Shown here one piece after another: positions 1 through 11,110 of a stretch of 64,000 bases of DNA (its first letter is position 1; each line of letters opens with the position of its first letter). This DNA comes from Lithobates sylvaticus (lineage: Eukaryota; Chordata; Amphibia; Anura; Ranidae). The notes under the pieces are model-generated. The model had not been told where the DNA came from and did not search any database. It was given only the letters and a program-made list of their open reading frames with translations. The translations under genes and the position numbers were made by a program. Location of the stretch: NCBI GenBank assembly GCA_028564925.1, contig CM053030.1:372832945-372896944 (forward strand), in the 5' to 3' direction.

Positions 1-590
1 TCGTCCTCCTCCTCATCCTCTCTCCCTTCAGGCACCCACGTGGAGTCAGTGACCTCATCATCCCCTCCCTCTTCACCACTAGAGCAAACCTGGCAGTAAG
101 CTGCAGCTGGTGGAACAGTACTGCCAGATTGCTGTCCTTCAGCATCCCCTCTCTCTGCACGCACACTACTGACTTCCTCAAGCTGGGTATCATCCGAGCC
201 TTCGAATCGTTGGGCATCCTCCTGGAGCAAGTACCCAACACTGTGCTCAAAGAGTTCGGGGGACTCCTCAGGAGAACATGGTGGGTCTAGGGAAGGGGTG
301 GCTGATGATGCCATTGAGTACGCGTTGGCAGCTGCTCTGCCAGTACCCTGAGCCTGGATGAGAGAGGATGAGGAGAATGAGGAGGGCTTGGTCATCCATT
401 CTACCAAGCCTTCAGCATGATGCGGCTCCACATGTCCAGCTGCCGAAAACAAAGACGCGCGTGTCCCATGGCCACGTGCTGATGACGATGCACGACCACG
501 TCCACGGCCACGTCCACTAGAAACAGAGCCTGCCTGCCCTGTGTTCTTGCCTCTGCACGCTCTGCCTCCCCTTGGCGGTCTTCCAGCCAT
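1..590 (-). CDS. N-terminal part of a hAT-like transposon protein (runs off window)
   Basis: Reading the minus strand from the ATG at 590 gives 196 uninterrupted codons that continue past the window edge. The protein starts MAGRPPRGGR, has a Gly-Arg stretch (GRGRGRGR near residues 26-33), a Ser-rich and Pro-rich middle, and an acidic tail (EDEEED at 191-196). A CxxC pair (CQVC, 166-169) is visible but no complete zinc finger. No catalytic domain is in view; it would lie beyond position 1. The assignment to a hAT/BED-type transposase rests on my memory of similar low-complexity N-termini and on the hAT-like end at 5892. A host-domesticated gene is possible. The ATG is chosen because it is the first in frame after the satellite array. 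A coding frame is credible because there is no stop in 590 bases of varied, non-repetitive sequence. Confidence 0.55.
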   Translation of the reverse strand, partial: MAGRPPRGGRACRGKNTGQAGSVSSGRGRGRGRASSSARGHGTRASLFSAAGHVEPHHAEGLVEWMTKPSSFSSSSLIQAQGTGRAAANAYSMASSATPSLDPPCSPEESPELFEHSVGYLLQEDAQRFEGSDDTQLEEVSSVRAERGDAEGQQSGSTVPPAAAYCQVCSSGEEGGDDEVTDSTWVPEGREDEEED

Positions 591-599
591 TGTAGTCGG

Positions 600-3500
600 T
601 AGTCCTGTGGGTTCTGCTGAGAAGAAAATATAGGAGCTCTGTGTGATGCCACTAACACACTAGAAGTCCTATGGGTGCTTCTGCAAAGAAAATATAGGAG
701 CTCTGTGTGATGCCACTAACACACTAGAAGTCCTATGGGTGCTTCTGCAAAGAAAATATAGGAGCTCTGTGTGATGCCACTAACACACTAGAAGTCCTAT
801 GGGTGCTTCTGCAAAGAAAATATAGGAGCTCTGTGTGATGCCACTAACACACTAGAAGTCCTGTGGGTGCTGCTGAGAAGAAAATATAGGAGCTCTGTGT
901 GATGCCACTAACACACAATTGAAGTCCTATGGGTGCATCTGGGAAGAAAATATAGGAGCTCTGTGTGATGCCACTAACACACTAGAAGTACTATGGGTGC
1001 TTCTGCAAAGAAAATATAGGAGCTCTGTGTGATGCCACTAACACACTAGAAGTCCTGTGGGTGCTGCTGAGAAGAAAATATAGGGGCTCTGTGTGATGCC
1101 ACTAACACACTAGAAGTCCTATGGGTGCTTCTGCAAAGAAAATATAGGAGTTCTGTGTGATGCCACTAACACACTAGAAGTCCTGTGGGTGCTGCTGAGA
1201 ACAAAATATAGGAGCTCTGTGTGATGCCACTAACACACTAGAAGTCCTATGGGTGCTTCTGCAAAGAAAATATAGGAGCTCTGTGTGATGCCACTAACAC
1301 ACTAGAAGTCCTGTGGGTGCTGCTGAGAAGAAAATATAGGGGCTCTGTGTGATGCCACTAACACACTAGAAGTCCTATGGGTGCTTCTGCAAAGAAAATA
1401 TAGGAGCTCTGTGTGATGCCACTAACACACTAGAAGTCCTGTGGGTGCTGCTGAGAACAAAATATAGGAGCTCTGTGTGATGCCACTAACACACTAGAAG
1501 TCCTGTGGGTGCTGCTGAGAAGAAAATATAGTTGCTCTGTGTGATGCCACTAACACACAATTGAAGTCCTATGGGTGCTTCTGGGAAGAAAATATAGGAG
1601 CTCTGTTTGCTGCCACTAACACAGTAGAAGTCCTATGGGTGCTTCTGGGAAGAAAATATAGGAGCTCTGTGTGATGCCACTAACACACTAGAAGTCCTAT
1701 GGGTGCTTCTGCAAAGAAAATGTAGGAGCTCTGTGTGATGCCACTAACACACTAGAAGTCCTGTGGGTGCTGCTGAGAAGAAAATATAGGAGCTCTGTGT
1801 GATGCCACTAACACACTAGAAGTCCTATGGGTGCTTCTGCAAAGAAAATATGGGAGCTCTGTGTGATGCCACTAACACACTAGAAGTCCTATGGGTGCTT
1901 CTGGGAAGAAAATATAGGAACTCTGTGTGATGCCACTAACACAGTAGAAGTCCTATGGGTGCTTCTGGAAGAAAATATAGGAACTCTGTGTGATGCCACT
2001 AACACAGTACAAGTCCTATGGGTGCTTCTGGGAAGAAAATATAGGAACTCTGTATGATGCCACTAACACAGTACAAGTCCTATGGGTGCTTCTGGGAAGA
2101 AAATATAGGAACTCTGTGTGATGCCACTAACACAGTACAAGTCCTATGGGTGCTTCTGGGAAGAAAATATAGGAACTCTGTGTGATGCCACTAACACAGT
2201 ACAAGTCCTATGGGTGCTTCTGGGAAGAAAATATAGGAACTCAGTGTGATGCCACTAACACAGTACAAGTCCTATGGGTGCTTCTGGGAAGAAAATATAG
2301 GAACTCTGTGTGATGCCACTAACACAGTACAAGTCCTATGGGTGCTTCTGGGAAGAAGATATAGGAACTCTGTGTGATGCCACTAACACAGTACAAGTCC
2401 TATGGGTGCTTCTGGGAAGAAAATATAGGAACTCTGTGTGATGCCACTAACACAGTACAAGTCCTATGGGTGCTTCTGGGAAGAAAATATAGGAACTCTG
2501 TGTGATGCCACTAACACAGTACAAGTCCTATGGGTGCTTCTGGGAAGAAAATATAGGAACTCTGTGTGATGCCACTAACACAGTACAAGTCCTATGGGTG
2601 TTTTTGGGAAGAAAATATAGGAACTCTGTGTGATGCCACTAACACAGTAGAAGTCCTATGGGTGCTTCTGCAAAGAAAATATAGGAGCTCTGTGTGATGC
2701 CACTAACACACTAGAAGTCCTGTGGGTGCTGCTGAGAAGAAAATATAGGAGCTCTGTGTGATGCCACTAACACACTAGCAGTCCTATGGGTGCTTCTGCA
2801 AAGAAAATATAGGAGCTCTGTGTGATGCCACTAACACACTAGAAGTCCTATGGGTGCTTCTGCAAAGAAAATATAGGAGCTCTGTGTGATGCCACTAACA
2901 CACTAGAAGTCCTGTGGGTGCTGCTGAGAAGAAAATATAGGAGCTCTGTGTGATGCCACTAACACACAATTGAAGTCCTATGGGTGCTTCTGGGAAGAAA
3001 ATATAGGAGCTCTGTGTGATGCCACTAACACACTAGAAGTACTATGGGTGCTTCTGCAAAGAAAATATAGGAGCTCTGTGTGATGCCACTAACACACTAG
3101 AAGTCCTGTGGGTGCTGCTGAGAAGAAAATATAGGGGCTCTGTGTGATGCCACTAACACACTAGAAGTCCTATGGGTGCTTCTGCAAAGAAAATATAGGA
3201 GCTCTGTGTGATGCCACTAACACACTAGAAGTCCTGTGGGTGCTGCTGAGAAGAAAATATAGGAGCTCTGTGTGATGCCACTAACACACAATTGAAGTCC
3301 TATGGGTGCTTCTGGGAAGAAAATATAGGAGCTCTGTGTGATGCCACTAACACACTAGAAGTACTATGGGTGCTTCTGCAAAGAAAATATAGGAGCTCTG
3401 TGTGATGCCACTAACACACTAGAAGTCCTGTGGGTGCTGCTGAGAAGAAAATATAGGGGCTCTGTGTGATGCCACTAACACACTAGAAGTCCTATGGGTG

Positions 3501-5300
3501 CTTCTGCAAAGAAAATATAGGAGCTCTGTGTGATGCCACTAACACACTAGAAGTCCTGTGGGTGCTGCTGAGAAGAAAATATAGGAGCTCCGTGTGATGC
3601 CACTAACACACTAGAAGTACTATGGGTGCTTCTGCAAAGAAAATATAGGAGCTTTGTGTGATGCCACTAACACACTAGAAGTCCTGTGGGTGCTGCTGAG
3701 AAGAAAATATAGGAACTCTGTGTGATGCCACTAACACAGTAGAAGTCCTATGGGTGCTTCTGGGAAGAAAATATAGGAGCTCTGTGTGCTGCCACTAACA
3801 CAGTAGAAGTCCTGTGGGTGCTGCTGCAAAGAAAATATAGGAGCTCTGTGTGATGCCACTAACACAGTACAAGTCCTATGGGTGCTTCTGGGAAGAAAAT
3901 ATAGGAACTCTGTGTGATGCCACTAACACAGTACAAGTCCTATGGGTGCTTCTGGGAAGAAAATATAGGAACTCTGTGTGATGCCACTAACACAGTACAA
4001 GTCCTATGGGTGCTTCTGGGAAGAAAATATAGGAACTCTGTGTGATGCCACTAACACAGTACAAGTCCTATGGGTGCTTCTGGGAAGAAAATATAGGAAC
4101 TCTGTGTGATGCCACTAACACAGTACAAGTCCTATGGGTGCTTCTGGGAAGAAAATATAGGAACTCTGTGTGATGCCACTAACACAGTACAAGTCCTATG
4201 GGTGCTTCTGGGAAGAAAATATAGGAACTCTGTGTGATGCCACTAACACAGTACAAGTCCTATGGGTGCTTCTGGGAAGAAAATATAGGAACTCTGTGTG
4301 ATGCCACTAACACAGTACAAGTCCTATGGGTGCTTCTGGGAAGAAAATATAGGAACTCTGTGTGATGCCACTAACACAGTACAAGTCCTATGGGTGCTTC
4401 TGGGAAGAAAATATAGGAACTCTGTGTGATGCCACTAACACAGTACAAGTCCTATGGGTGCTTCTGGGAAGAAAATATAGGAACTCTGTGTGATGCCACT
4501 AACACAGTACAAGTCCTATGGGTGCTTCTGGGAAGAAAATATAGGAACTCTGTGTGATGCCACTAACACAGTACAAGTCCTATGGGTGCTTCTGAGAAGA
4601 AAATATAGGAACTCTGTGTGATGCCACTAACACAGTACAAGTCCTATGGGTGCTTCTGGGAAGAAAATATAGGAACTCTGTGTGATGCCACTAACACAGT
4701 ACAAGTCCTATGGGTGCTTCTGGGAAGAAAATATAGGAACTCTGTGTGATGCCACTAACACAGTACAAGTCCTATGGGTGCTTCTGGGAAGAAAATATAG
4801 GAACTCTGTGTGATGCCACTAACACAGTACAAGTCCTATGGGTGCTTCTGGGAAGAAAATATAGGAACTCTGTGTGATGCCACTAACACAGTACAAGTCC
4901 TATGGGTGCTTCTGGGAAGAAAATATAGGAACTCTGTGTGATGCCACTAACACAGTACAAGTCCTATGGGTGCTTCTGGGAAGAAAATATAGGAACTCTG
5001 TGTGATGCCACTAACACAGTACAAGTCCTATGGGTGCTTCTGGGAAGAAAATATAGGAACTCTGTGTGATGCCACTAACACAGTACAAGTCCTATGGGTG
5101 CTTCTGGGAAGAAAATATAGGAACTCTGTGTGATGCCACTAACACAGTACAAGTCCTATGGGTGCTTCTGGGAAGAAAATATAGGAACTCTGTGTGATGC
5201 CACTAACACAGTAGAAGTCCTATGGGTGCTTCTGGGAAGAAAATATAGGAGCTCTGTGTGATGCCACTAACACACTAGAAGTCCTATGGGTGCTTTTGGG
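600..5300. repeat. 64-bp satellite array, about 73 units, with higher-order structure
   Basis: Units begin gaagtcctatgggtgcttct and end atgccactaacacacta; starts at 663 and 727 give the 64-bp period. Variants differ at the centre (gcaaag, gctgagaag, gggaag) and at the joint (cacactag, cacagtac, and a 66-bp form with cacacaattg). Mixed blocks (about 600-1900 and 2650-3800) alternate with homogeneous gtacaag/gggaag blocks (about 1910-2640 and 3840-5220). The 66-bp form recurs at 2961 and 3283, exactly 322 bp apart (five units). The last unit degenerates near 5295. The array sits between the reading frame and the presumed promoter of the transposon, so it occupies its 5' leader. Confidence 0.97.
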
Positions 5301-5618
5301 GTGCAATGCTGTGCTAACAGCACTGCGGTTGGTACTACTGAAATACTGTACTAACAGTAAAACACGCACCAGACTAATCCCCAGCAGCAGCTAAAAACAC
5401 ACTAACCAGCAGCAATGGACGATCAATGACAGGTAGCAATGGTTTAGCAAATAAATAGCCAATGGTTTAGCAAAGTAGAGCAAATCTTTCTATATGAATG
5501 AATCTAGCAAAGACACAGAATCAGCCTGATCTCTCCTAAAGCCGGAACTCATGTGACCGGCGCCGACGGCGTGGCGGCCTTTTAAATGGTGGGGCGTGTA
5601 CTAAAGCCCCTGAGCTGT
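5301..5618 (-). promoter_or_regulatory. Possible promoter/leader of the minus-strand transposon
   Basis: This is single-copy sequence between the satellite and the hairpin block. On the minus strand it contains a TATA-like TTTAAA at 5581-5586 just downstream of the GC-rich hairpins. Position and composition suggest a promoter for the frame at 590; there is no direct evidence of a start site. Confidence 0.25.
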
Positions 5619-5882
5619 AATTGGCTACAGGCGTCCTGCCTGTAGCCAATTATGACTCTCCGAGTTTCCGGCGCTGTGATTGGCCAAGCATGCGGGGTCA
5701 CAGTGCATGCTTGGCCAATCATCAGCCAGCAATGCACTGCGCCGGCCGCGCCGGCCGCAATGCATTGCGGGGCCGCTCGCATCACATGAATGTGATGCGA
5801 GCGGCCAAAATAGTTCTGGGCTCGCCGAGCGAGCGAACGCCCGGTGCTCGATGCGAACATGGGTTCGCATCGAGCACCGGGC
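5619..5882. repeat. Five consecutive hairpins at the transposon end
   Basis: Five inverted repeats lie end to end: 5619-5651 (14-bp arms), 5677-5721 (17-bp arms), 5729-5768 (about 18-bp arms, one bulge and one mismatch), 5771-5806 (17-bp arms, 2-base loop) and 5839-5882 (20-bp arms, 4-base loop). Four are perfect. Two contain the ATTGGC/CCAAT motif in the arms. The last arm ends next to the terminal motif at 5883-5892. Such palindromes at a transposon end may bind transposase or drive fold-back replication; the role is inferred. Confidence 0.9.
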
Positions 5883-5892
5883 CCATCCCTAG

Positions 5893-6030
5893 CCAGGAGT
5901 GCCTGCTAGGGACCAGAGAAGTGGAGGATCTGGGCTGCTCTGTGCAAAACCACTGCACAGAGCAGGTAAGTGTGACATGTTTGGTATTTTTATACAAAAA
6001 AAACAAGACTTTAATATCACTTTAAGGTTT
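5893..6030. repeat. Fragment of an interspersed repeat (tgtgcaaaaccactgcacag family)
   Basis: The segment around 5935-5970 (ctctgtgcaaaaccactgca, then agcaggtaagtgtgaca) matches, in reverse orientation, 49790-50010. It is probably the older repeat into which the hAT-like element was inserted. Coding potential is absent. Confidence 0.55.
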
Positions 6031-6640
6031 ACATACTGGATATCACTCTTTTTGCCAGCTTCTTCTACACACAAATTGTTGTTCTTTGGTATTTGCTTCT
6101 AATATATATTTACCTGGTATTCACATTTAATATATATGTATCTGGTATTTAAATGTAATATATATTTATCTGCTATCTATACTTATTGCATAATGAATAT
6201 ACCTTTTACTGTTTTATTTATATTTAATACAGCTCATATGTGATCATGATGCTTTTGTATTGTGACTGCTGCATCCGACTGGTGAACCACAAAGCACAAT
6301 TATTTATATACATTATGTATGAAGTGTGGATGGACAATTATACATTTTAGTTATGGCTGATATGTTAATTCTAATAGGGCACAAGGCAATATTACTATTA
6401 TACAGTAAATCGGAACATGATAGTTAGCAATGATTATTTGCCTTGTTTATCTAGGAGAGTTGTCATGTTTGTCTAAAAGAATTGTATATGTTTACTGTAA
6501 GACTGTGGTCAGGGATAATACCATGCTACCATTCTGCAAAGGATGCCATCTAATGTAAGGTAGTGGGGCGCAAGCTGATATACATACAAAGGGAAAGAAC
6601 CATTTTGCTAGAGTAAGTAGGAAACAAGGCACAACTCTAA
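6031..6640. other. Unassigned AT-rich sequence
   Basis: I see no coding frame, tandem repeat or terminal repeat here; short stretches resembling TATTTAATATATATTTATCTG recur loosely at 6110-6180. Confidence 0.5.
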
Positions 6641-7065
6641 TGCCCCGTACACACGGTCGGAAATTCAGACAGAAAATGTCCGATCGGACCATGTTGTCGG
6701 AAAATCTGACCGTGTGTGGGCTCCATCGGACTTTTTCCGTCGTGAATTTACGACGGAAAAAATTTGAGATCCTGCTCTCAAATTTTCCGACAACAAAATC
6801 CGATCGGACTTTTTCTGATCGTGTGTAGAGAATTCCGACGGACAAAGTGCCACGCATGCTCAGATCAAATTAGGAGACCAAACCTATTGGCTAATAGCCT
6901 CTACGTAGTTCCGTCGTACGCAACGAACGTCATCACGTTCAGAATGATCGGATTTTCCGACAACTTTGTCCGACTGTGTGTATGCAACACCAGTGTCGGA
7001 CAAAATCAGTCGGAAAAAATCAGACGGATTTTGTGGTCGGAATTTCCGACCGTGTGTATGGGGCA
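6641..7065. mobile_element. Harbinger-like MITE, copy 1
   Basis: The ends are inverted copies (tgccccgtacacacggtcgg and ccgaccgtgtgtatggggca), flanked by TAA on both sides, as expected for the 3-bp TWA duplication of PIF/Harbinger elements. The interior is full of short tccgac/gtcgga palindromes and contains no transposase. A close copy lies at 40574-40978; shorter or diverged relatives lie at 17744-18719 and 24582-24786. Confidence 0.8.
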
Positions 7066-7304
7066 TAAGTTGCTTTGGCTAATACCTTCACTTTTCCTTT
7101 TTCTTTAATCAGAACTGTATTCTATAAATCAACATTAACTATTTTTATCTTTATGCTGCTAGTATTAGTAAATACATAGGAAGGTAGTTTATCTAAACTT
7201 GTTTAACTTTGTATAACTTTTATTTTTTTTATACTTTTTTATTTTGCATTTCTTCAGTTGCTTCCTGGTTTCTGGCCTAGGTCAAAATTATGTCATACTT
7301 CACT

Positions 7305-7484
7305 GGGTTGATTTACTTAAAACTGGAGAGTGCACAATATAGTGCAGTGCTGCATAAAAAAACAATCAGCTTCCAGTTTTTTTTCTGTCAAAGTCTAATT
7401 GAACAAGCTGGAATTAGAAGCTGATTGGCTACTATACACAGCTACACCTGATTTTTCACTCTCTAGTTTTAGTAAATCATCCCC
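7305..7484. mobile_element. Palindromic MITE (gggttgatttact family)
   Basis: The left end gggttgatttacttaaaact is the imperfect complement of the right end agttttagtaaatcatcccc, and internal segments (aatcagcttccag / ctggaattagaagctgatt) also pair, so the whole 180 bp can fold. A half copy lies at 26669-26754. Superfamily not determined. Confidence 0.7.
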
Positions 7485-9832
7485 AGTCTTCATGGTCACC
7501 CTTTTTCCTTTCATCTGGAGGAGGAGGGGCTTTCTCAGTTAAGCGCGCCCTTCTGCTTGCATGCCTGACCCAAGGGCAGATGGATTCCAGGAAATAAATT
7601 CTACTGAATCATCTTCTCTTATTCAAGATGGCCTCAGATAGAAGATGGGGTGGTTTTCAAGTTGACTTCTCAACAAAATAAAGTATGGAGATATGGATGA
7701 ATGAGGGAGATTGCTTTGAATATTAAAAATGAATCAAATAGTGATTTTGGTTTGTGGCGCTCAGCTACAGTCTAGTTCAGCTTTAATTATCTGAATGCAC
7801 ACAGATTACATTATTGTTAGATACATAAATATGGTTTAAATATATATATATACACACACATCCATGCACTAAATAATAATCCTACAGCGTTGTATTAAAT
7901 GTAAATTCAGGGACTGCTAGACAGTCAACAGGAACAGTATAACAGTTTCCAACAGTTTCTAGAGAACAAATCAGTGTCAACATTTTTACTGTCAAATGAT
8001 AGGAATAGAATTCCAGACCAGCAGCACTCTATAGACATCACAGAGAGCTGACATACCGATGTAATGTCCGCATTGTTAGGATAAGTTTAGAATGGTGATA
8101 GAATAGGTGACAGATATGGTAATGTCAGTTCTTGTTTTGTGTGTGCTCTCGAGATTTTAACTGTATGGATTAACATTAATTGAAGAACTGCCAGATGTAA
8201 ATGTCCCTATTTTGTTCAGATATGTATAAATACAGATAAATGACTAGGCAGAACTTGAAGATAGATAGATAGATAGATAGATCTTCCTTCTATTATATCC
8301 CTACAATCCCTTGCATACCAGCTGAACTTTGAAATCACTGTGGTAGCAATGTTGCATTTAATAAAAGGCACCCCTAGGCCAGTGCCTCAATTTTTGCTAT
8401 GTTGGGAAATGCAGCAAAAAAACAATCGAGCTGCAGAACTGCTTTGTGAAGTCAGGAGACTCACTGTATTTTAGGTAAAATACAGCCATCACGAAAAAAT
8501 AGAAAATGGAAGCTAAATTTTAATTCTGGGTAGCCTTTTAGCTACCTGATCCTGGAACAGTAGAAATCAAAAGAGAATAAACGTGGATTGTTCTTGTACC
8601 ATATATTGCCCACAAATAAATATCAGCCTAAAGACCAAGATGATTTGTTACAATGCAGTGTGCCAGGGGATGGGATTTTCCGGGGCAAGGAATCTATGTA
8701 CCAGTTGGTCTTTACCAAAGCATCTGGTGGTAGAGATGGGCCAGAAACCCCTGTGATTCTCTGAACTCTTCACTGCAACTGGCACCAGGCTGAGGCTCCT
8801 GTAACATAGGTGTTGTGCTTTGGAGGGATCAACGGAGACTAGGCCTGTAGTGATAAAATGATGATGATGATGATGATTTAAATTGATAAATTCAGAATTG
8901 CAAACATTAGGAATGTCAATAGCATTTGTGGAAGGTTCATTAAGGATTCATAATAATCCAGTACGGTACCTTGGTTGGAGGGTAGGACTGCACTGACAGA
9001 ACAACATTTCAACCACCAAGTGACAGAGAGAACTTCTGATGAGCAAAATCTACTTTGACTGTCCTTTGGCCTTCCGATTGTTCAAAGTTTCCTTCTACTG
9101 TATATTAACAAATACATAGTGTTTGTTCTGTATATAATTACAATTGTTGTATAATACATTGACAGAGACATACTTGCAGTGTACTCATCCAGATAGTCAA
9201 TAGCACTCTGGGGTGCATTTTGGGTGCTATGTGGTTGGTTGTGGGTTGCTCCTCAAGGACACATTTTCCTGGCTGTTCTGTTGCTTCACTCTGTTGAATT
9301 CATAGTGGAGTACAACCTTGTTTTCATCCCAGCTTTCCTTGTACTTTGCCTCACTTTTAATGGTGGTGATATACACTCCAGAATCCTCTCCTGTGACTTG
9401 AAGTATGATGCACCAGAATTCTCTTGGCTGTGGTGTGCTGTCAGGAATATTGGCACATGTCCTAGTAAGTCAACATTTCCAACTTTAATGTTTCCCTTTT
9501 GGAGTTTGTTAGTACACAACAGTGATGCTTTTCTGTGCTTAGTTGTGCTCCTCCATCCCTGAGGATAAAACAGTTCTGATTACCTTTGGCAGAACAACAT
9601 AGCTATGCTACTTTGTTTGCTTAACCCTAATATTTCACATTGTCTTCTCCTAATTTTATGTACCCCTATTAGTTCTTCTCTGACAACCCTTAGCTAAGCT
9701 TCCTTATCCCATCAAGGTCTCTGGATTGCTGATCCACCCACTAGGCATAGCTTGCTTCTGCAGGGCTTTGTCAACTCTAGCTAAAGTCTACAATCTGACA
9801 TATTTGTTTAAACGAGTTCACATGCATATACA
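7485..9832. other. Unassigned sequence with short microsatellites
   Basis: No supported gene. A GATA microsatellite (about six units) is at 8259-8282 and a GAT run at 8861-8878; alternating AT then AC dinucleotides are at 7845-7859. The open frame at 9224-9562 shows no recognisable motif and I do not accept it as a gene. Confidence 0.6.
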
Positions 9833-10490
9833 ACACTGGGAAGCTACTGTTCATTGTGGGAACCATGAATGCCAACATGTACTGTGACATACTGAAGCCA
9901 AGCATGACCCCCTCCCTTCGGAGACTGGGCAGCAGGGCAGTATTCCAACATGATAATGACCCCAAACACACCTCCAAGACGACCACTGCCTTGCTAAAAG
10001 AAGCTGCTGAGGGTAAAGGTGATGGACTGGCCAAACATGTCTCCAGACTTAAACCTTATTGAGCATCTGCGGGGCATCCTCAAACAGAAGGTGGAGAAGC
10101 ACAAGGTCTCTAACATCCACCAGCTCTGTGATGTCGTCATGGAGGAGTGGAAGAGGACTCCAGTGGCAACCTATGAAGCTCTGGTGAACTCCATGCCCAA
10201 GAGGGTTAAGACAGTGCTGGAAAATAATGGTGGCCACACAAAATATTGACACTTTGGGCCCAATTTGGACATTTTCACTTAGGGGTGTACTCACTTTTGT
10301 TGCCAGCGGTTTAGACATTAATGGCTGTGTGTTTTTTTGTGGGGACAGCAAATTTACACTGTTATACGAGCTGTACACTCACTACTTTACACTGTAGCAA
10401 AGTGTAATTTCTTCATTGTAGTCACATGAAAAGATATAATAAAATATTTACAAAAATGTGAGGGGTGTACTCACTTTTGTGAGATACTGT
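9833..10490 (+). mobile_element. Tc1-like transposon, 3' half
   Basis: Similarity to Tc1-like elements begins near 9833 within the transposase and runs to the right terminal repeat ending at 10490 (ctcacttttgtgagatactg), followed by TA. The sequence ggggtgtactcactttt occurs twice (10284 and 10462 regions), consistent with the paired direct repeats inside the terminal repeats of the Sleeping Beauty/Tc1 IR-DR type. The 5' half and left terminal repeat are missing. The same family, inverted, is at 56007-56753. Confidence 0.85.
9856..10249 (+). pseudogene. Tc1-like transposase, C-terminal relic
   Basis: Two frames together cover the C-terminal half of a DDE transposase. The first (from 9856) includes MGTMNANMYCDILKPSM and [17 protein letters not shown], which holds the second catalytic Asp. 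A net one-base shift near 9995-10005 moves the frame, and the second (from 10022) reads DWPNMSPDLNLIEHLRGILK, carrying the third catalytic Glu (DLNPIEHLW in the family, here LIEHLR), then ends HTKY-stop at 10249. The Asp of the N-terminal catalytic block is missing. Nonfunctional. Confidence 0.85.
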
Positions 10491-10491
10491 A

Positions 10492-11100
10492 TATCCAAAA
10501 GGAGATGACTGCCAGAGGCAAGGGGCAGCACTGGTTGTGTAGCCAGGTGTGGGGCTACAGCTATATGGAGATGGAGACATTGCCTTTTATTTTTCTCTTC
10601 CTCTACTGAGATATTGTTATTATGCTTCACCATTCTCCTCTGGCCAGCAAGAGGAAAGCTAAAGCTTAGCAAGCCCGAAGATATCTATGCAGAATACTGA
10701 GAATCCTTGGAGTGGTTATTTGAGAAGTCAGCCATATAATAGGATGAATAGACTCTTTACACTACAGATTTCAATAGGCACTGTGCAGTAGGAGAAGTGG
10801 AGAGGGTTTTTTTATTAAACTGCCTGCGAAAATTCTTCTCTTGGCACTGAGGGAGTTAGTGAGAGAGCACCTCTGTCTGGATATTTGCCTGCCAGCTGTA
10901 GACCATACTAGTGGAGATCCGAGCCTGAGACTGGGGGTGAGGACACTCAGGGGCAGCCCAGCATAGCCTATATCACAGCACCTGCACCACTGCCATAGGA
11001 AGACTGAAGCGTTCACTCACCCTTTGCTTCCCACCACGGATCACCGGAGGCTTTCGGGAGATGCCCCCCCTTCTATAGGGAGAAGTCAATGCAGCATCCC
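10492..11100. other. Unassigned sequence
   Basis: No family recognised. The stretch at 10900-11100 is GC-rich relative to its surroundings and abuts the LINE; it may be a further diverged part of that or another element. Confidence 0.4.
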
Positions 11101-11110
11101 AGGTACTCTC

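Larger units (their letters stand above)
1..5892 (-). mobile_element. 5' part of a hAT-like DNA transposon containing a satellite array
   Basis: I read this as one minus-strand element: terminal end at 5883-5892 (CTAGGGATGG on the minus strand), a hairpin-rich GC-rich flank, a leader containing the 64-bp array, then the reading frame. The terminal motif resembles hAT ends (TAGGGATG...) and the ends of the other 'GATGAGCC' elements at 30.07 and 58.15 kb. The element interrupts an interspersed repeat that continues at 5893. The other end lies outside the window, so the target duplication cannot be verified and the superfamily is inferred. Confidence 0.45.

Noticed and set aside
600-5300. Possible CRISPR array because of regular 64-bp repeats.
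   Set aside because: Units are contiguous with no unique spacers, and the context is vertebrate DNA.
9030-9060. CTGATGA at about 9037 as a hammerhead core.
   Set aside because: No GAAA box follows within a plausible stem II distance.
9224-9562. Plus-strand frame of 112 codons with hydrophobic stretches.
   Set aside because: No family resemblance, no conserved neighbours; probably chance.
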